Positions 1 to 9,142 of a stretch of 64,000 nt of DNA are shown in pieces. Below the pieces are notes generated by a model. That model was not told the origin of the DNA and did no database searches. It saw only the letters and a program-made list of their open reading frames with translations. Made by a program: the position numbers and the translations under genes. The DNA is from Poritiphilus flavus (GTDB lineage: Bacteria; Bacteroidota; Bacteroidia; Flavobacteriales; Flavobacteriaceae). Where the stretch lies: NCBI RefSeq assembly GCF_009901585.1, contig NZ_WXYO01000002.1, positions 466,769-530,768 of the forward strand, in the 5' to 3' direction. The number at the start of each line of letters is the position of its first letter. Position 1 is the stretch's first letter.

Positions 1-546
1 AAGGACCTCAATGGTGACGGCATTATTACGGAGGAGGACAAAACCATATTAGGAGATCCTTATCCCGATCTGTTGTACAGTTTTACCAATGACTTTCAAA
101 TTGGCGGTTTTGATCTATCGTTCCAGGTTCAGGGAAGTCTGGGGGCTCAGGTGAATAACATCGGGGATCAATACTTCTATAATTGGTTCGGGAACCGCAC
201 ACGAAGTGGAGGGGAATTGCAGGCGGTGGCTGATGGTCTTGTGCCGCATCCATCTTTCATTCAGGAAAAGGTATTGACAAGTGAAGTTATCGCCAGCGCG
301 GATTACTTTTCATTGCGCAATGTAAACCTGGGGTATAATTTTTCTGAAAAGGTAGTTTCTAAATTGGGTTTAAAAGCCTTGAGGATCTACATGACCGGTC
401 AGAACCTGATCTATATCACAGCTGATGATTATCACGGTTTCAATCCGGAACATGATGATAATGGCAATCCAAGGGCTTATGGCTCTCAAAGGGCAGGAAC
501 ACCCTTGTTCAGAACCATGACATTAGGTTTGAACATTGATTTCTAA
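1..546 (+). CDS. susC: SusC-like TonB-dependent transporter, C-terminal part (cut by window edge)
   Basis: This is the last ~181 codons of an outer-membrane SusC/RagA-type TonB-dependent transporter. The frame is open from base 1, so the gene starts outside the window. Visible features are the DLNGDG calcium-loop-like motif near the start, then GDPYPDLLYSF, a segment found near the end of SusC barrels, the beta-strand text FSLRNVNLGYNF, LRIYMTGQNL, and the terminal strand ending in LGLNIDF with a final Phe, as expected for an outer-membrane barrel. It lies 17 bp upstream of susD, the usual SusCD order. By context it should import alginate oligosaccharides into the periplasm. Family assignment is firm; the substrate is inferred from the PL7 genes downstream. 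Confidence 0.93.
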   Translation, partial: KDLNGDGIITEEDKTILGDPYPDLLYSFTNDFQIGGFDLSFQVQGSLGAQVNNIGDQYFYNWFGNRTRSGGELQAVADGLVPHPSFIQEKVLTSEVIASADYFSLRNVNLGYNFSEKVVSKLGLKALRIYMTGQNLIYITADDYHGFNPEHDDNGNPRAYGSQRAGTPLFRTMTLGLNIDF

Positions 547-563
547 TTTCTAAAAAACAAACT

Positions 564-2012
564 ATGAAACATATAAAATATTTAGTCTTTGCCATTACAG
601 GACTAATACTCACTTCCTGCAGTGATGAGTTTTTGAACCCATTACCGGACACCTCGGTTGCTGTGGATGCCTTTTTTCAATCCGATGAAGATGTATTGGC
701 TGGCGTTATTGGAATTTATGATGCCCTTCAGGGTGTCAATGAAAATACCGTAACAAATATTGGTAATGCGAATAGGGGAGTCCAGTTTGAGCATCTGCTT
801 ACCGAGCATCGTACTGATAATACGAGAAATGCCACCCTTGAAGGTTCGAAGTCTGATTTTCACAGATATGTGGTCAATGCCAATAATGTGGAATCAGAGG
901 ACTATTACGCCTCTATGTATGAGGTGATTTTCAGGGCGAATAACATCCTGAACTTTATGGATGTTGCAGATGCCGACAATCAGCCAAAGTATACGGCAGA
1001 AGCCAAATTCTTACGGGCCTATGCCTACTTTAAATTGGTCAGGTTGTACAGCGATGTACCCCTGGTTACGGAAGTGGTAGGGCCAACGGACGAAGAAGCC
1101 CTTTTTACAAGGATCCCGGAGGCGGAAATTTATGCTCAAATTGTAGATGATTTGCAGGAAGCGGTAGATGTATTGGATAACACCTATAAATCAAGGGCCT
1201 CAAAAGCAGCTGCGCAAGCCTTGTTGGCCAAGGTATATCTCACACAGCCAAACCCGAATTATACAGAGGCTCAGCAATTGTGTGAAGCCATTATTAACAG
1301 TATGGAGTTTGATCTGGAGCCCAACTTTTATGACGTGTTTTATTCGGAATTGAATGACGAGATCATTTTTGCCATACAATATGAATCGGGAAACGCACAG
1401 GAAAGCCAAAGTTTCTCTTCTGAATTTACATCGGCGATTCGCGCCGGAAGAGAAGATGGTCAGAACATAGTTAATGACAATTTGATTGTTGATTTTGTCG
1501 CATTTGGCGGTGCGCGAACCGCGATTTCCTATACTACGGTTGATGGCTCCAATGAAGTAGCAAAGTTTTTCCCTGATGGATTTGATTCTACAGCACAACC
1601 GGAACCTTATGGACCAAATGCGCGTAACGCCGGTAATGATTACATAGCCATACGCTTTGCAGACGTGCTTTTAATGCATGTAGAAGCAGCAATAGGTTCA
1701 GGAACAAGTACTTCCGATGTAGCTGCCCTGACTTCTTTTCAGAGGATCAGGGACAGGGCTTTCCCGGAAACTGCCCCAAATAGTATTTCAAGCGTATCAA
1801 AACAGGAACTATTGGTTGAAAGACGCGTAGAATTGGCGTTTGAGAACCAGCGTTGGTTTGATTTATTGCGGTTCGGTGTTGCAGATGAGGTATTGACGGC
1901 ACACGCCGCCGAAATGGGTTATATCTATAATTCCAGAGCCTTATTGTTGCCAATTCCCGCCAGAGAAATAAATATAAGCAAAGGCCTTTTGACACAAAAC
2001 CCGGGCTATTAA
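564..2012 (+). CDS. susD: SusD/RagB-type glycan-binding lipoprotein (alginate PUL)
   Basis: This 482-residue surface lipoprotein is predicted to cap the SusC barrel and bind oligosaccharide. A lipoprotein signal ends at LTSC (Cys about residue 19), followed by SDEFLNPLPDTS, the typical SusD N-terminus. The TPR-like core contains AEAKFLRAYAYFKLVRLYSDVP-type sequence around residue 150, and the C-terminal part contains ELLVERRVELAFENQRWFDLLRFG, a SusD hallmark, ending in LTQNPGY. Length is normal for the family. It is followed after 17 bp by the PKD lipoprotein and is probably cotranscribed with it. Confidence 0.95.
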   Translation: MKHIKYLVFAITGLILTSCSDEFLNPLPDTSVAVDAFFQSDEDVLAGVIGIYDALQGVNENTVTNIGNANRGVQFEHLLTEHRTDNTRNATLEGSKSDFHRYVVNANNVESEDYYASMYEVIFRANNILNFMDVADADNQPKYTAEAKFLRAYAYFKLVRLYSDVPLVTEVVGPTDEEALFTRIPEAEIYAQIVDDLQEAVDVLDNTYKSRASKAAAQALLAKVYLTQPNPNYTEAQQLCEAIINSMEFDLEPNFYDVFYSELNDEIIFAIQYESGNAQESQSFSSEFTSAIRAGREDGQNIVNDNLIVDFVAFGGARTAISYTTVDGSNEVAKFFPDGFDSTAQPEPYGPNARNAGNDYIAIRFADVLLMHVEAAIGSGTSTSDVAALTSFQRIRDRAFPETAPNSISSVSKQELLVERRVELAFENQRWFDLLRFGVADEVLTAHAAEMGYIYNSRALLLPIPAREINISKGLLTQNPGY

Positions 2013-2029
2013 TTTTTATACAAAAGACG

Positions 2030-3988
2030 ATGAAATTCAAAATAAAAATATTTAGCAAGACTAAACTATTGCTCGCAGTTTTGGTTACGGCCAGTTTTAT
2101 TGTAAGCTGTGTAGGTGATGAACTTTTTCGTGATGATCTGCCAGACGCAAATTCCAAAGAAGACACCATATTTCCCGAAGCTAATTTTGCCTACGCTTCT
2201 TCTTCGGATGATTTTAGAACGATCAGATTCAATAATCTGTCTACAGAGGCTACTACTTTTGCCTGGGATTTTGGCGGAGGCAGTACCTCTACAGAACAAG
2301 ACCCCTCATTTACCTTTGAAGGCGGCGAAGGTACCTATCCTGTCTCCTTAACCGCCAGTGATGCAAATGGTGTTTCAGCTACTGTGACTATTGATGTTAT
2401 TGTGGTTGAAGGCCCTTTTCAGCCTATAATCCTTGAGCCGGGTTTTGAAGATGATACCTTGCCCGATGGTGGAGGAGATGGCAGGGATTCCTGGAGAAAT
2501 AGCGACCTGGGAGGGGTTATTCAGATTACAGGCAGTCCCGTAACATTCGGAGACCAGGGTGCCAAGTTACCTAATGACAGAACCCGAATTGGTTACCAGG
2601 AAATAACCGTGGAGCCGGATACCAACTATGACCTGAGATTCTGGTACACCATGCTGGATGACTCGTCCGACCCCTGGGTAACCGTAGCGATAATTGGCGT
2701 AACGGAAAACGGACCTATCACGACTCCACAAGAGGCCTTGGACGGCATAATCGCTTCCGTGACCGTAAACGATACTGAGGATCCTGATGTCTATGTTCAG
2801 CAGAAGTTAACCTTCAGTTCCGGAGCTAACAACACTGTCGCGATATATTTCTTTAACGGCCCTGTAGAGGCCAGACTTGATGATTTCACCATTGATGTGG
2901 CTGCTGCTGGTGCAGTACCTCCTTCTGCAGGATTTTCATCCACTCAGAGTACAACGAATTACCTGGAGTATACCTTCACCAATTCATCCACGAATGCGGT
3001 AAGCTACTTATGGGATTTTGGCGATGGGAATACATCTACAGAGGAATCTCCAACCCATGTTTACGACACTGCCGCTGAATACACGGTCACACTTACCGCT
3101 ACAGGTGATACCAACCTGTCCACTGAGTTGAGCCAGACCATTGATATACAGGCACCAGTTACTGCGGATTTTACTTTCGAGGTTGATGCGATGGACTACA
3201 GGACTTATTCGTTTATGGATGCTTCCGTGGATGCGGTAATGCTGCTGTGGGAATTTGGTGACGGATTCCAGTTCACAGGGGAGAACCCCACTCATACCTA
3301 TGCGGCAGACGGGATCTATGATGTCACCCTGACCGCCTACAGTGTTACGGGAGCTACGGATATCGCTACCCAACAGATCATAGTTTCCCAGGGATTTGTC
3401 GTACAGGTTCTCAACGGTACATTTGATGAATATACCTTTAATACAGGCGACAATGCGGATGCCTGGGACATGACGCCTAACAGCACTGTTGTGGACAATG
3501 ATGGAAATACCATTCCAAGTCCCTACGATCCACTTTGGGATAACGGCGCCCTGGATAGCTGGCTTGAAACAGAGTATGGAGATGGCAGTGAGCAGGCCGG
3601 CTCCACCAGTGATGGAAATAACGGAACCAGAGGCGCCAAATTGGATGAGAAAGGCCGTCGTTTGTATCAGGTAGTTGCTGTGCAGGCCGGGGAGACCTAT
3701 ACCTTCTCTATAGATGCAAGGACTACCGCTGCCGGGATTACCTCTGAGGTATTTATATTAAATACTGAAATATCCGATGAGACCGGTATTAATGCATCTA
3801 CCTCAGACCCGGCAATCGACGCCTATTTCGCTATTCCGAACATATTCGCCACGGATGGTGATGCATACGCTACCCATACGTTTGAATTTACCCCTTCAAC
3901 GAATGAGATAGTCATTTATGTCAGGAATATAGATGTTATAGACAACAGCGCAGAGGCCTTCTTTGATAATATAGAGATTACTGATTAA
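2030..3988 (+). CDS. PKD-domain surface glycan-binding lipoprotein
   Basis: A 652-residue lipoprotein with a lipobox ending at about Cys27 (ASFIVSC). Three PKD/Ig-like beta-sandwich domains can be read from the WDFGGG, WDFGDG and WEFGDG motifs with following YPVSLTA/YTVTLTA/YDVTLTA strands, at about residues 45-125, 290-372 and 375-455. Two longer stretches (about 130-285 and 455-650) look like lectin-type beta-sandwiches ending in DDFTIDV and FDNIEITD. No catalytic motif is visible. Proteins of this build commonly follow SusCD as surface glycan-binding proteins, so binding of alginate at the cell surface is the likely role. The same PKD-plus-sandwich plan recurs at 40424-42640. Confidence 0.85.
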   Translation: MKFKIKIFSKTKLLLAVLVTASFIVSCVGDELFRDDLPDANSKEDTIFPEANFAYASSSDDFRTIRFNNLSTEATTFAWDFGGGSTSTEQDPSFTFEGGEGTYPVSLTASDANGVSATVTIDVIVVEGPFQPIILEPGFEDDTLPDGGGDGRDSWRNSDLGGVIQITGSPVTFGDQGAKLPNDRTRIGYQEITVEPDTNYDLRFWYTMLDDSSDPWVTVAIIGVTENGPITTPQEALDGIIASVTVNDTEDPDVYVQQKLTFSSGANNTVAIYFFNGPVEARLDDFTIDVAAAGAVPPSAGFSSTQSTTNYLEYTFTNSSTNAVSYLWDFGDGNTSTEESPTHVYDTAAEYTVTLTATGDTNLSTELSQTIDIQAPVTADFTFEVDAMDYRTYSFMDASVDAVMLLWEFGDGFQFTGENPTHTYAADGIYDVTLTAYSVTGATDIATQQIIVSQGFVVQVLNGTFDEYTFNTGDNADAWDMTPNSTVVDNDGNTIPSPYDPLWDNGALDSWLETEYGDGSEQAGSTSDGNNGTRGAKLDEKGRRLYQVVAVQAGETYTFSIDARTTAAGITSEVFILNTEISDETGINASTSDPAIDAYFAIPNIFATDGDAYATHTFEFTPSTNEIVIYVRNIDVIDNSAEAFFDNIEITD

Positions 3989-4112
3989 TAGGGACTGTTT
4001 GTTGTATTAGATTAAAATCCACCCGGGCTGTAGATCAGGGTCCGGGGGGTTAAATAAGAGAGAATTAAAGGGTTGAACGCTTTGACCATATTGGACATTA
4101 ACAATTTCTAAA

Positions 4113-5030
4113 ATGAAGTTATTCCAAAAGAGATCCGGAGCAATTTTAATTATGGCATTTCTCACTGTTGGTGTCGCTGCCCAGGACAAGCAAAGTGGCT
4201 TTGCAGAAGCGGATGGTAAACTTGAAAAAAAGAGAGAGAAAAGAAAGAAGAAAAAGGTAAAGCTGCCAAAAATTGATCTAAGTCACTGGAAGGTCACTAT
4301 TCCTGAAGGTCAGGGTAAAGGCGGTGCGATAAATGTGGAACCGCCGGAGATTTTGGATTATGCCAACAACGAAGTGTTAAAACCTTATATGTACAACGAT
4401 TCCGTATCCGGCGCTTTGGTGTTTTACGCCTTCCCTTCCAATGCGACCACTGCCAATACAAAATATTCCAGATCGGAGTTACGGGAACAAATGGTTCCGG
4501 GTGATAATAATACCAATTGGACCTTTGCCGATGGAGGTGTTATGAAAGCGAAGATTGCTATGGACGAAGTTACCAGGGATAAGAAAGGCAAATACCATAA
4601 AGTTATCATTGCACAGATACATGGTAGATTAACCGACGAACAGAAAGAGCTGATCGGACAAAAAGACCACAACGCCCCGCCAATCCTGAAAATATATTGG
4701 CAAAATGGGAAAATCAGGGTAAAGACCAAGGAGTTAGTAAATCCTTCGGTTTCCGCAAAAGGAATTTTATACAAAGAAGCCTGGAAGGACGATAAGGGAA
4801 GAAACTTTGAAGAAGAGGTCGGCTTTAGGAAGTTTAATCTGGAAGTTAAGGTATCAGATGGAAAAATGGTGGTCTCCCTCAATAATAATGAGTTTTTCGT
4901 ATACGATAGCCCAAGCATAAAGCGCTGGGGGATCTTTGAGAATTATTTTAAGGCCGGGAACTATTTTCAGTCCAGGGATGAAGGAGCCTTTGCCCGGGTA
5001 AAGTTTTATGAATTGTCTGTGAAACATTAA
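4113..5030 (+). CDS. PL7 alginate lyase, secreted
   Basis: A 305-residue polysaccharide lyase family 7 enzyme that would cleave alginate by beta-elimination. An N-terminal signal peptide ends near VAAQ (residue ~24) and is followed by a strongly basic linker (about residues 36-50). The three PL7 motifs are present: RSELRE (120-125), QIH (168-170) and YFKAGNY (278-284). In PL7, QIH rather than QVH is associated with acting on guluronate-containing blocks. A 124-bp gap separates it from the PKD gene, so it may have some independent expression. It overlaps the next gene by one base (TAATG), suggesting coupled translation. Confidence 0.94.
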   Translation: MKLFQKRSGAILIMAFLTVGVAAQDKQSGFAEADGKLEKKREKRKKKKVKLPKIDLSHWKVTIPEGQGKGGAINVEPPEILDYANNEVLKPYMYNDSVSGALVFYAFPSNATTANTKYSRSELREQMVPGDNNTNWTFADGGVMKAKIAMDEVTRDKKGKYHKVIIAQIHGRLTDEQKELIGQKDHNAPPILKIYWQNGKIRVKTKELVNPSVSAKGILYKEAWKDDKGRNFEEEVGFRKFNLEVKVSDGKMVVSLNNNEFFVYDSPSIKRWGIFENYFKAGNYFQSRDEGAFARVKFYELSVKH

Positions 5031-5968
5031 TGAAAAGTATGATTTCGAGCATTACACATAGAATTAGTTTTCCCTTGCTACTTGTTATAGTCTTGAACAT
5101 GTTCAATTGCCAATCTTCTTCTGAAACGGACTTGGAAAATGAACAGGATGAAGGCAACAAGGTAGAAGATGCTACCAATGATACGGAATCAGAAAATGAG
5201 GAAACAACCTATTTGCTTCCGGATATTGATCTAGGTCACTGGAAAGTTACCTTACCAGTGGGCAGACCCGATGAGGTAGAACCTCCGGAAATTTTGGATT
5301 ATGCCACAAACGAAGCCCTGCTGCCATACATGTATAACGATTCTACGGACGGGTCTCTGGTATTTTACACCTTTCCCGGTTCATCCACTCCCAATTCCAG
5401 CTATTCAAGAACTGAATTGAGGGAACAAATGGAACCGGGAAGTAATAATACCAATTGGACCTTTGCCCAGGGAGGCAGAATGACCGGTACACTTTCAGTT
5501 CCTTTTATTTCTGAAGATGAAAACGGTAATAAGTACCGAACCATAATTATGCAGATCCATGGTAGACTAACAAACGAACAACGAGATTTGATAGCAGAGG
5601 ACGATAACAATGCACCCCCTATTTTAAAGGTTTATTGGAATGATGGCCAGGTAAGGGTGCACACCAAAAAATTGAGGGATCCAGGGGTTTCCTATGAAGA
5701 AATATTGCACACATCGGCATGGGAGGATGATGAGCCTTATTCCTTTCCTGAAGCCGTGGGAACTGAAAAGTTCTCCCTGGAGGTAATTGCTTCCGAAGGT
5801 AGGATTGAAGTGGTTTTAAACAATACAGATTCCTTCATTAAGGAAGACATCCATTTGGAAAGGTGGGGAGTGTTTGAAAATTATTTCAAGGCTGGGAATT
5901 ATTTAATAAGCAAGGACGAAGGCACATCGGCAATGGTAAAATATTATGATTTACGGGTTGAACATTGA
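5030..5968 (+). CDS. PL7 alginate lyase, lipoprotein paralogue
   Basis: A 312-residue second PL7 lyase, clearly a tandem paralogue of the preceding gene: both share DLxHWKVT, EPPEILDYA, NNTNWTFA and the motif set RTELRE, QIHG and YFKAGNY. It differs at the N-terminus, where the hydrophobic segment ends in a Cys (about residue 27) followed by an acidic Ser/Glu/Asp-rich linker, indicating a lipid-anchored enzyme rather than a soluble one. Start is fixed by the TAATG overlap with the upstream stop codon. The pair probably splits the work between a released and a surface-bound lyase. The lipobox (MFNC) is not canonical, so the anchoring is inferred. Confidence 0.93.
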   Translation: MKSMISSITHRISFPLLLVIVLNMFNCQSSSETDLENEQDEGNKVEDATNDTESENEETTYLLPDIDLGHWKVTLPVGRPDEVEPPEILDYATNEALLPYMYNDSTDGSLVFYTFPGSSTPNSSYSRTELREQMEPGSNNTNWTFAQGGRMTGTLSVPFISEDENGNKYRTIIMQIHGRLTNEQRDLIAEDDNNAPPILKVYWNDGQVRVHTKKLRDPGVSYEEILHTSAWEDDEPYSFPEAVGTEKFSLEVIASEGRIEVVLNNTDSFIKEDIHLERWGVFENYFKAGNYLISKDEGTSAMVKYYDLRVEH

Positions 5969-5984
5969 GTTAGTTGAGTTTTGT

Positions 5985-6015
5985 AACTATTGGCCAATTT
6001 ATTTGGCCAATAGTT
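5985..6015 (+). terminator. Hairpin after the PL7 genes, likely terminator
   Basis: A perfect 13-bp inverted repeat (AACTATTGGCCAA, loop TTTAT, TTGGCCAATAGTT) starts 17 bp after the second lyase stop. The 3' arm is U-rich but the tail is TAAAA rather than a long T-run, so it is a plausible but not textbook intrinsic terminator. It separates the susCD-lyase genes from the regulator. Confidence 0.65.
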
Positions 6016-6105
6016 TAAAAAACAGCCTGAAAATTAATCAGTTGACAATAGTAATACTTATGCTTTTGGGATTGAGGCAAATTGATTAAATTTAATAAAC
6101 CAATC

Positions 6106-6115
6106 TGGTTAACCA
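6106..6115. promoter_or_regulatory. Palindrome upstream of the GntR gene, candidate operator
   Basis: TGGTTAACCA is a perfect 10-bp palindrome 21 bp before the ATG of the FadR-type regulator. FadR-subfamily regulators often bind short TGGT/ACCA-type palindromes, so autoregulation is plausible. No second copy was noticed by eye upstream of the MFS gene. Confidence 0.4.
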
Positions 6116-6136
6116 ATTTATTAATTGAGATAATTT

Positions 6137-6838
6137 ATGAGAGTTGATATTCTTACAAAGAGTGAAAACCGAGAGGTACAAAAACAGATAATTTCCAAGT
6201 TGCGGGATCTGATCAACTATAAAAATCTGGAACCTGGAGATAAATTGCCTTCCGAAAGAATGCTTTCGGAAAAATTCGGTGTGAGTAGGAGCAATGTCAG
6301 GGAGGTTATTCAAAAGTTGGAATTTTTTGGCATTCTAAAGTCCAGGCCTCAAAGCGGAACTTTTATTGCAGATATTGGTCAAATTGCGATAAGCGGAATG
6401 ATGGCGGATATACTAAGATTGGAAGACCCCGATTTTAAGTCCCTGGTAGAAACGCGGATCCTATTGGAACTTAAGACAGTGCGTTTGGCGGCATTGAGGA
6501 GAACGGACGAAGATCTGGCCAAAATGAGAGAAGCTTTGGATGCCTATAAGAAAAAGGTCTTGAACGGTCAGGATGCTGTTCAGGAAGATCTGCTGTTTCA
6601 CCTGGCTATTGCGCAGGCGAGCAAGAACAGTACTATGAATACTTTTATGTTGATTATTACCCCGGGAATCATAACAAACTTTGAAAAGTACCATGTCTGT
6701 GATGCCAACCTTTCGTTTCAGGGAATTCAGGAACACGAAGACATATATGAAGCAATAAAGGAACAGGATCCGAAAAAGGCCAAAGAGAAAATGAAGACCC
6801 ATTTTAAGATCTTGTATCAGTATTGTTATAACGTTTAA
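6137..6838 (+). CDS. GntR-family (FadR subfamily) transcriptional regulator
   Basis: A 233-residue one-component regulator. Residues ~12-80 form a winged helix-turn-helix with the GntR signature LEPGDKLPSERMLSEKFGVS, RSNVREVIQKLE and a SGTFI wing. The remainder is an all-helical FCD ligand-binding domain with the usual acidic/His positions (DLLFHLAIA and later HEDIYEAI). FCD regulators beside uronate genes generally sense the uronate or KDG-type intermediate and repress the catabolic genes. It sits between the lyase block and the DEH/KDG block, so it probably controls one or both. The effector is not known. Confidence 0.93.
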   Translation: MRVDILTKSENREVQKQIISKLRDLINYKNLEPGDKLPSERMLSEKFGVSRSNVREVIQKLEFFGILKSRPQSGTFIADIGQIAISGMMADILRLEDPDFKSLVETRILLELKTVRLAALRRTDEDLAKMREALDAYKKKVLNGQDAVQEDLLFHLAIAQASKNSTMNTFMLIITPGIITNFEKYHVCDANLSFQGIQEHEDIYEAIKEQDPKKAKEKMKTHFKILYQYCYNV

Positions 6839-7064
6839 AGATTATTGTTAAGGGTAAAATCAAAATTGCACGCTTTTGTTTTTACTGTTTTGAAATATTT
6901 GGAGGGAAGCAAACTAAACAAAATACGATATCAATTCCTGCCTGCCTGCAGAATTTATATATCATATTTAAATTTCAAAGTGTTTGATAAAAAGGCTGGT
7001 TTCCATAAGAACCACTCTGCCTTTCGGGAAAACTCTTGTCATACTTCCTTAAAACCTTAAAAAG

Positions 7065-8345
7065 ATGAAATTAAAAAACTTACGCTGGTGGGTAATCACA
7101 TTGATCTGCATTGCAACCGTTATCAATTATATTGATAGAACAGCATTTGGTGTTATGTGGCCCGAAATGGGTAAGGATTTGGGTATGGACGAGGCAGATT
7201 ATGCGGTGATGTTGAATGTTTTTATGATCACCTATGCGCTTGGAAAATTCCTGTCCGGTAAACTCTACGATAAAATTGGCACCAGATTAGGATTTGTTTT
7301 TTCAATAACCCTATGGTCAGCGGCAGCCATACTTCACGCTTTTGCCAGAGGCCTTCTTTCACTTTCCATTGTCAGGGCCATGCTGGGTCTTGGGGAGGCA
7401 GGGAATTGGCCCGGGGCGGTAAAAAGCAATGGTGAATGGCATCCGATAAAGGAACGGGCTATCGCACAGGGAATATTTAACGCCGGTGCCTCGCTGGGAA
7501 GTGTCATTGCTCCGGCATTGATTGCGTTCTTGTATGCCCATTTTGGTTGGCGTACCACTTTCATCATTCTCGGTTTAGTCGGATTTATATGGATACTTCC
7601 CTGGTTGGTCATCAATAAAGCGAAGCCGGAAAAACATCCATGGATTACCGATGAAGAAAAACGCATGATCCTTTCAGACCAAATTGCACCTTCAACTGAA
7701 AAAAACGAGGAGAAAGGTTCTTCCCTGGCCAAAATTCTGAGTTATAGAGAATCCTGGGGGGTTTTGGTTTCCCGATTCTTTATTGAACCTATTTGGTGGT
7801 TGTTCGTGGGGTGGATGCCATTGTACCTGAACTCAAAATTTGGCTTTAGCATCGAAGAGATCGGTTCTACCATATGGATCTCCTATCTGGGTGGAATGGC
7901 TGGAAGCATTTTAGGGGGATGGGTTTGTGGTAAACTGATGGAAAAACATTCTGTAGACTATTCAAGAAAGATTTCCATTCTCATAGGAGGTATACTGATT
8001 TTCTTAGGATTGATGGGCATCATATTCTTTGTAAAGGGTAACAACCCAATGACCTTTATCTATATCGTGGCAGTAGTCTTATTTGGTTTCCAGTTTGCGA
8101 TCGGGAACATTCAGACGCTTTCAAGTGATTTACTTAAAGGTCCTTCTGTGGGTACCTTGGCGGGTCTTGCCGGCACAATAGCGGCAGTTTCAGTGATTAT
8201 CATGAACTGGCTCATTCCAAAAATAACCACGGTTTCATACACCCCCGCATTTATCATAATCGCCGTACTGGCCCCATTGGCGGTACTATCGATATATATT
8301 TTAATAAGAAAAATTAAACCTGTCGAACTGGATTCGATACAATAA
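7065..8345 (+). CDS. MFS hexuronate-type importer (ACS family)
   Basis: A 426-residue twelve-helix inner-membrane carrier of the anion:cation symporter branch of MFS. Diagnostic text: RWWVITLICIATVINYIDR at the start, LGLGEAGNWPGAVKS in helix 4 and HFGWRTTF, all typical of ExuT/glucarate-like carriers. It begins the catabolic block after a 226-bp leader without a gene, and is followed by the SDR genes with a 23-bp gap. It most likely imports the monomeric unsaturated uronate released by alginate lyases (as DEH) into the cytoplasm. Substrate is inferred from neighbours. Confidence 0.92.
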   Translation: MKLKNLRWWVITLICIATVINYIDRTAFGVMWPEMGKDLGMDEADYAVMLNVFMITYALGKFLSGKLYDKIGTRLGFVFSITLWSAAAILHAFARGLLSLSIVRAMLGLGEAGNWPGAVKSNGEWHPIKERAIAQGIFNAGASLGSVIAPALIAFLYAHFGWRTTFIILGLVGFIWILPWLVINKAKPEKHPWITDEEKRMILSDQIAPSTEKNEEKGSSLAKILSYRESWGVLVSRFFIEPIWWLFVGWMPLYLNSKFGFSIEEIGSTIWISYLGGMAGSILGGWVCGKLMEKHSVDYSRKISILIGGILIFLGLMGIIFFVKGNNPMTFIYIVAVVLFGFQFAIGNIQTLSSDLLKGPSVGTLAGLAGTIAAVSVIIMNWLIPKITTVSYTPAFIIIAVLAPLAVLSIYILIRKIKPVELDSIQ

Positions 8346-8368
8346 ACACTTTAATAAAAAAATAGCAC

Positions 8369-9130
8369 ATGACATCAAATGGAAAAATAGCCTTAATAAC
8401 CGGAGCAACAGGAGGTATCGGCTTTCAAGTAGCCAAAAGACTTGGAAAAGATGGATATACCGTAGTTTTGAATGGAATAGAGGACGATGCCGGTGCCGAG
8501 AGGATAAAAGAACTTTCTGCCGAAGGCATTGCCGCCGAGTACTATGGGTTTGATGTAACCAATGAAGAAGCAGTGAATTCAAATATCCGCAGCATAGGGG
8601 AAAAATACGGTAAGATAGATGCCCTGATAAACAATGCCGGCGGTCTGGGAGGAAGATCCAGATTTGAAGAGATGACCACTGATTTCTATCGCAGGGTTAT
8701 GGCATTGAATCTCGATTCTACCTTTTTCTGTTCAAGGGCAGCCATACCCTATCTTAAAAAGGGTGATAAGCCTACAATAATAAATTACACTTCCATTGCC
8801 GGTTGGAACGCCGGCGGACCTGGCGCCGGTATTTATGGCACTTCAAAAGCCGCTGTACATGCCATTACCAGGGCCTTAGCCAAAGATCTGGCTGAATATG
8901 GGATCAGGGTGAATGCGGTGTCTCCGGGAACTATTGACACCCCGTTCCACACCCAGATCAAGTCTACCAAGCCTGAGGTTTTTGCTTCCTGGAAAAATAA
9001 TATCTTACTGGGCAGATTAGGACAACCGGAGGATGTCGCCGCAGTTATTTCATTTCTGGTTAGCAATGATGCGGCTTTCCTGACTGCTGAAACCGTTCAG
9101 GTAGGTGGCGGTCAGGGGCTGGGAATTTAG
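8369..9130 (+). CDS. SDR-family oxidoreductase, candidate DEH reductase (1)
   Basis: A 253-residue classical short-chain dehydrogenase/reductase. The Rossmann motif TGATGGIG is at ~residues 12-19, NNAGG follows the fourth strand, and the catalytic Ser/Tyr/Lys set is in TSIAGW and YGTSK. The C-terminus ends in QVGGGQGLGI. In alginate catabolism an SDR reduces 4-deoxy-L-erythro-5-hexoseulose uronate (DEH) to 2-keto-3-deoxygluconate with NAD(P)H. It is followed 12 bp later by another SDR, so which of the two performs this step cannot be decided from sequence. Confidence 0.9.
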   Translation: MTSNGKIALITGATGGIGFQVAKRLGKDGYTVVLNGIEDDAGAERIKELSAEGIAAEYYGFDVTNEEAVNSNIRSIGEKYGKIDALINNAGGLGGRSRFEEMTTDFYRRVMALNLDSTFFCSRAAIPYLKKGDKPTIINYTSIAGWNAGGPGAGIYGTSKAAVHAITRALAKDLAEYGIRVNAVSPGTIDTPFHTQIKSTKPEVFASWKNNILLGRLGQPEDVAAVISFLVSNDAAFLTAETVQVGGGQGLGI

Positions 9131-9142
9131 TTTTGGACAAGC

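Noticed and set aside
4019-4055. GC-rich CCCGGG/CCGGGG stretch before the first PL7 gene considered as a terminator
   Set aside because: The arms do not pair well over more than a few bases and there is no T-run.
6845-7060. 71-codon plus-strand ORF between the GntR and MFS genes
   Set aside because: No domain, signal or family resemblance, and it fills what should be the MFS promoter and leader. Treated as non-coding.
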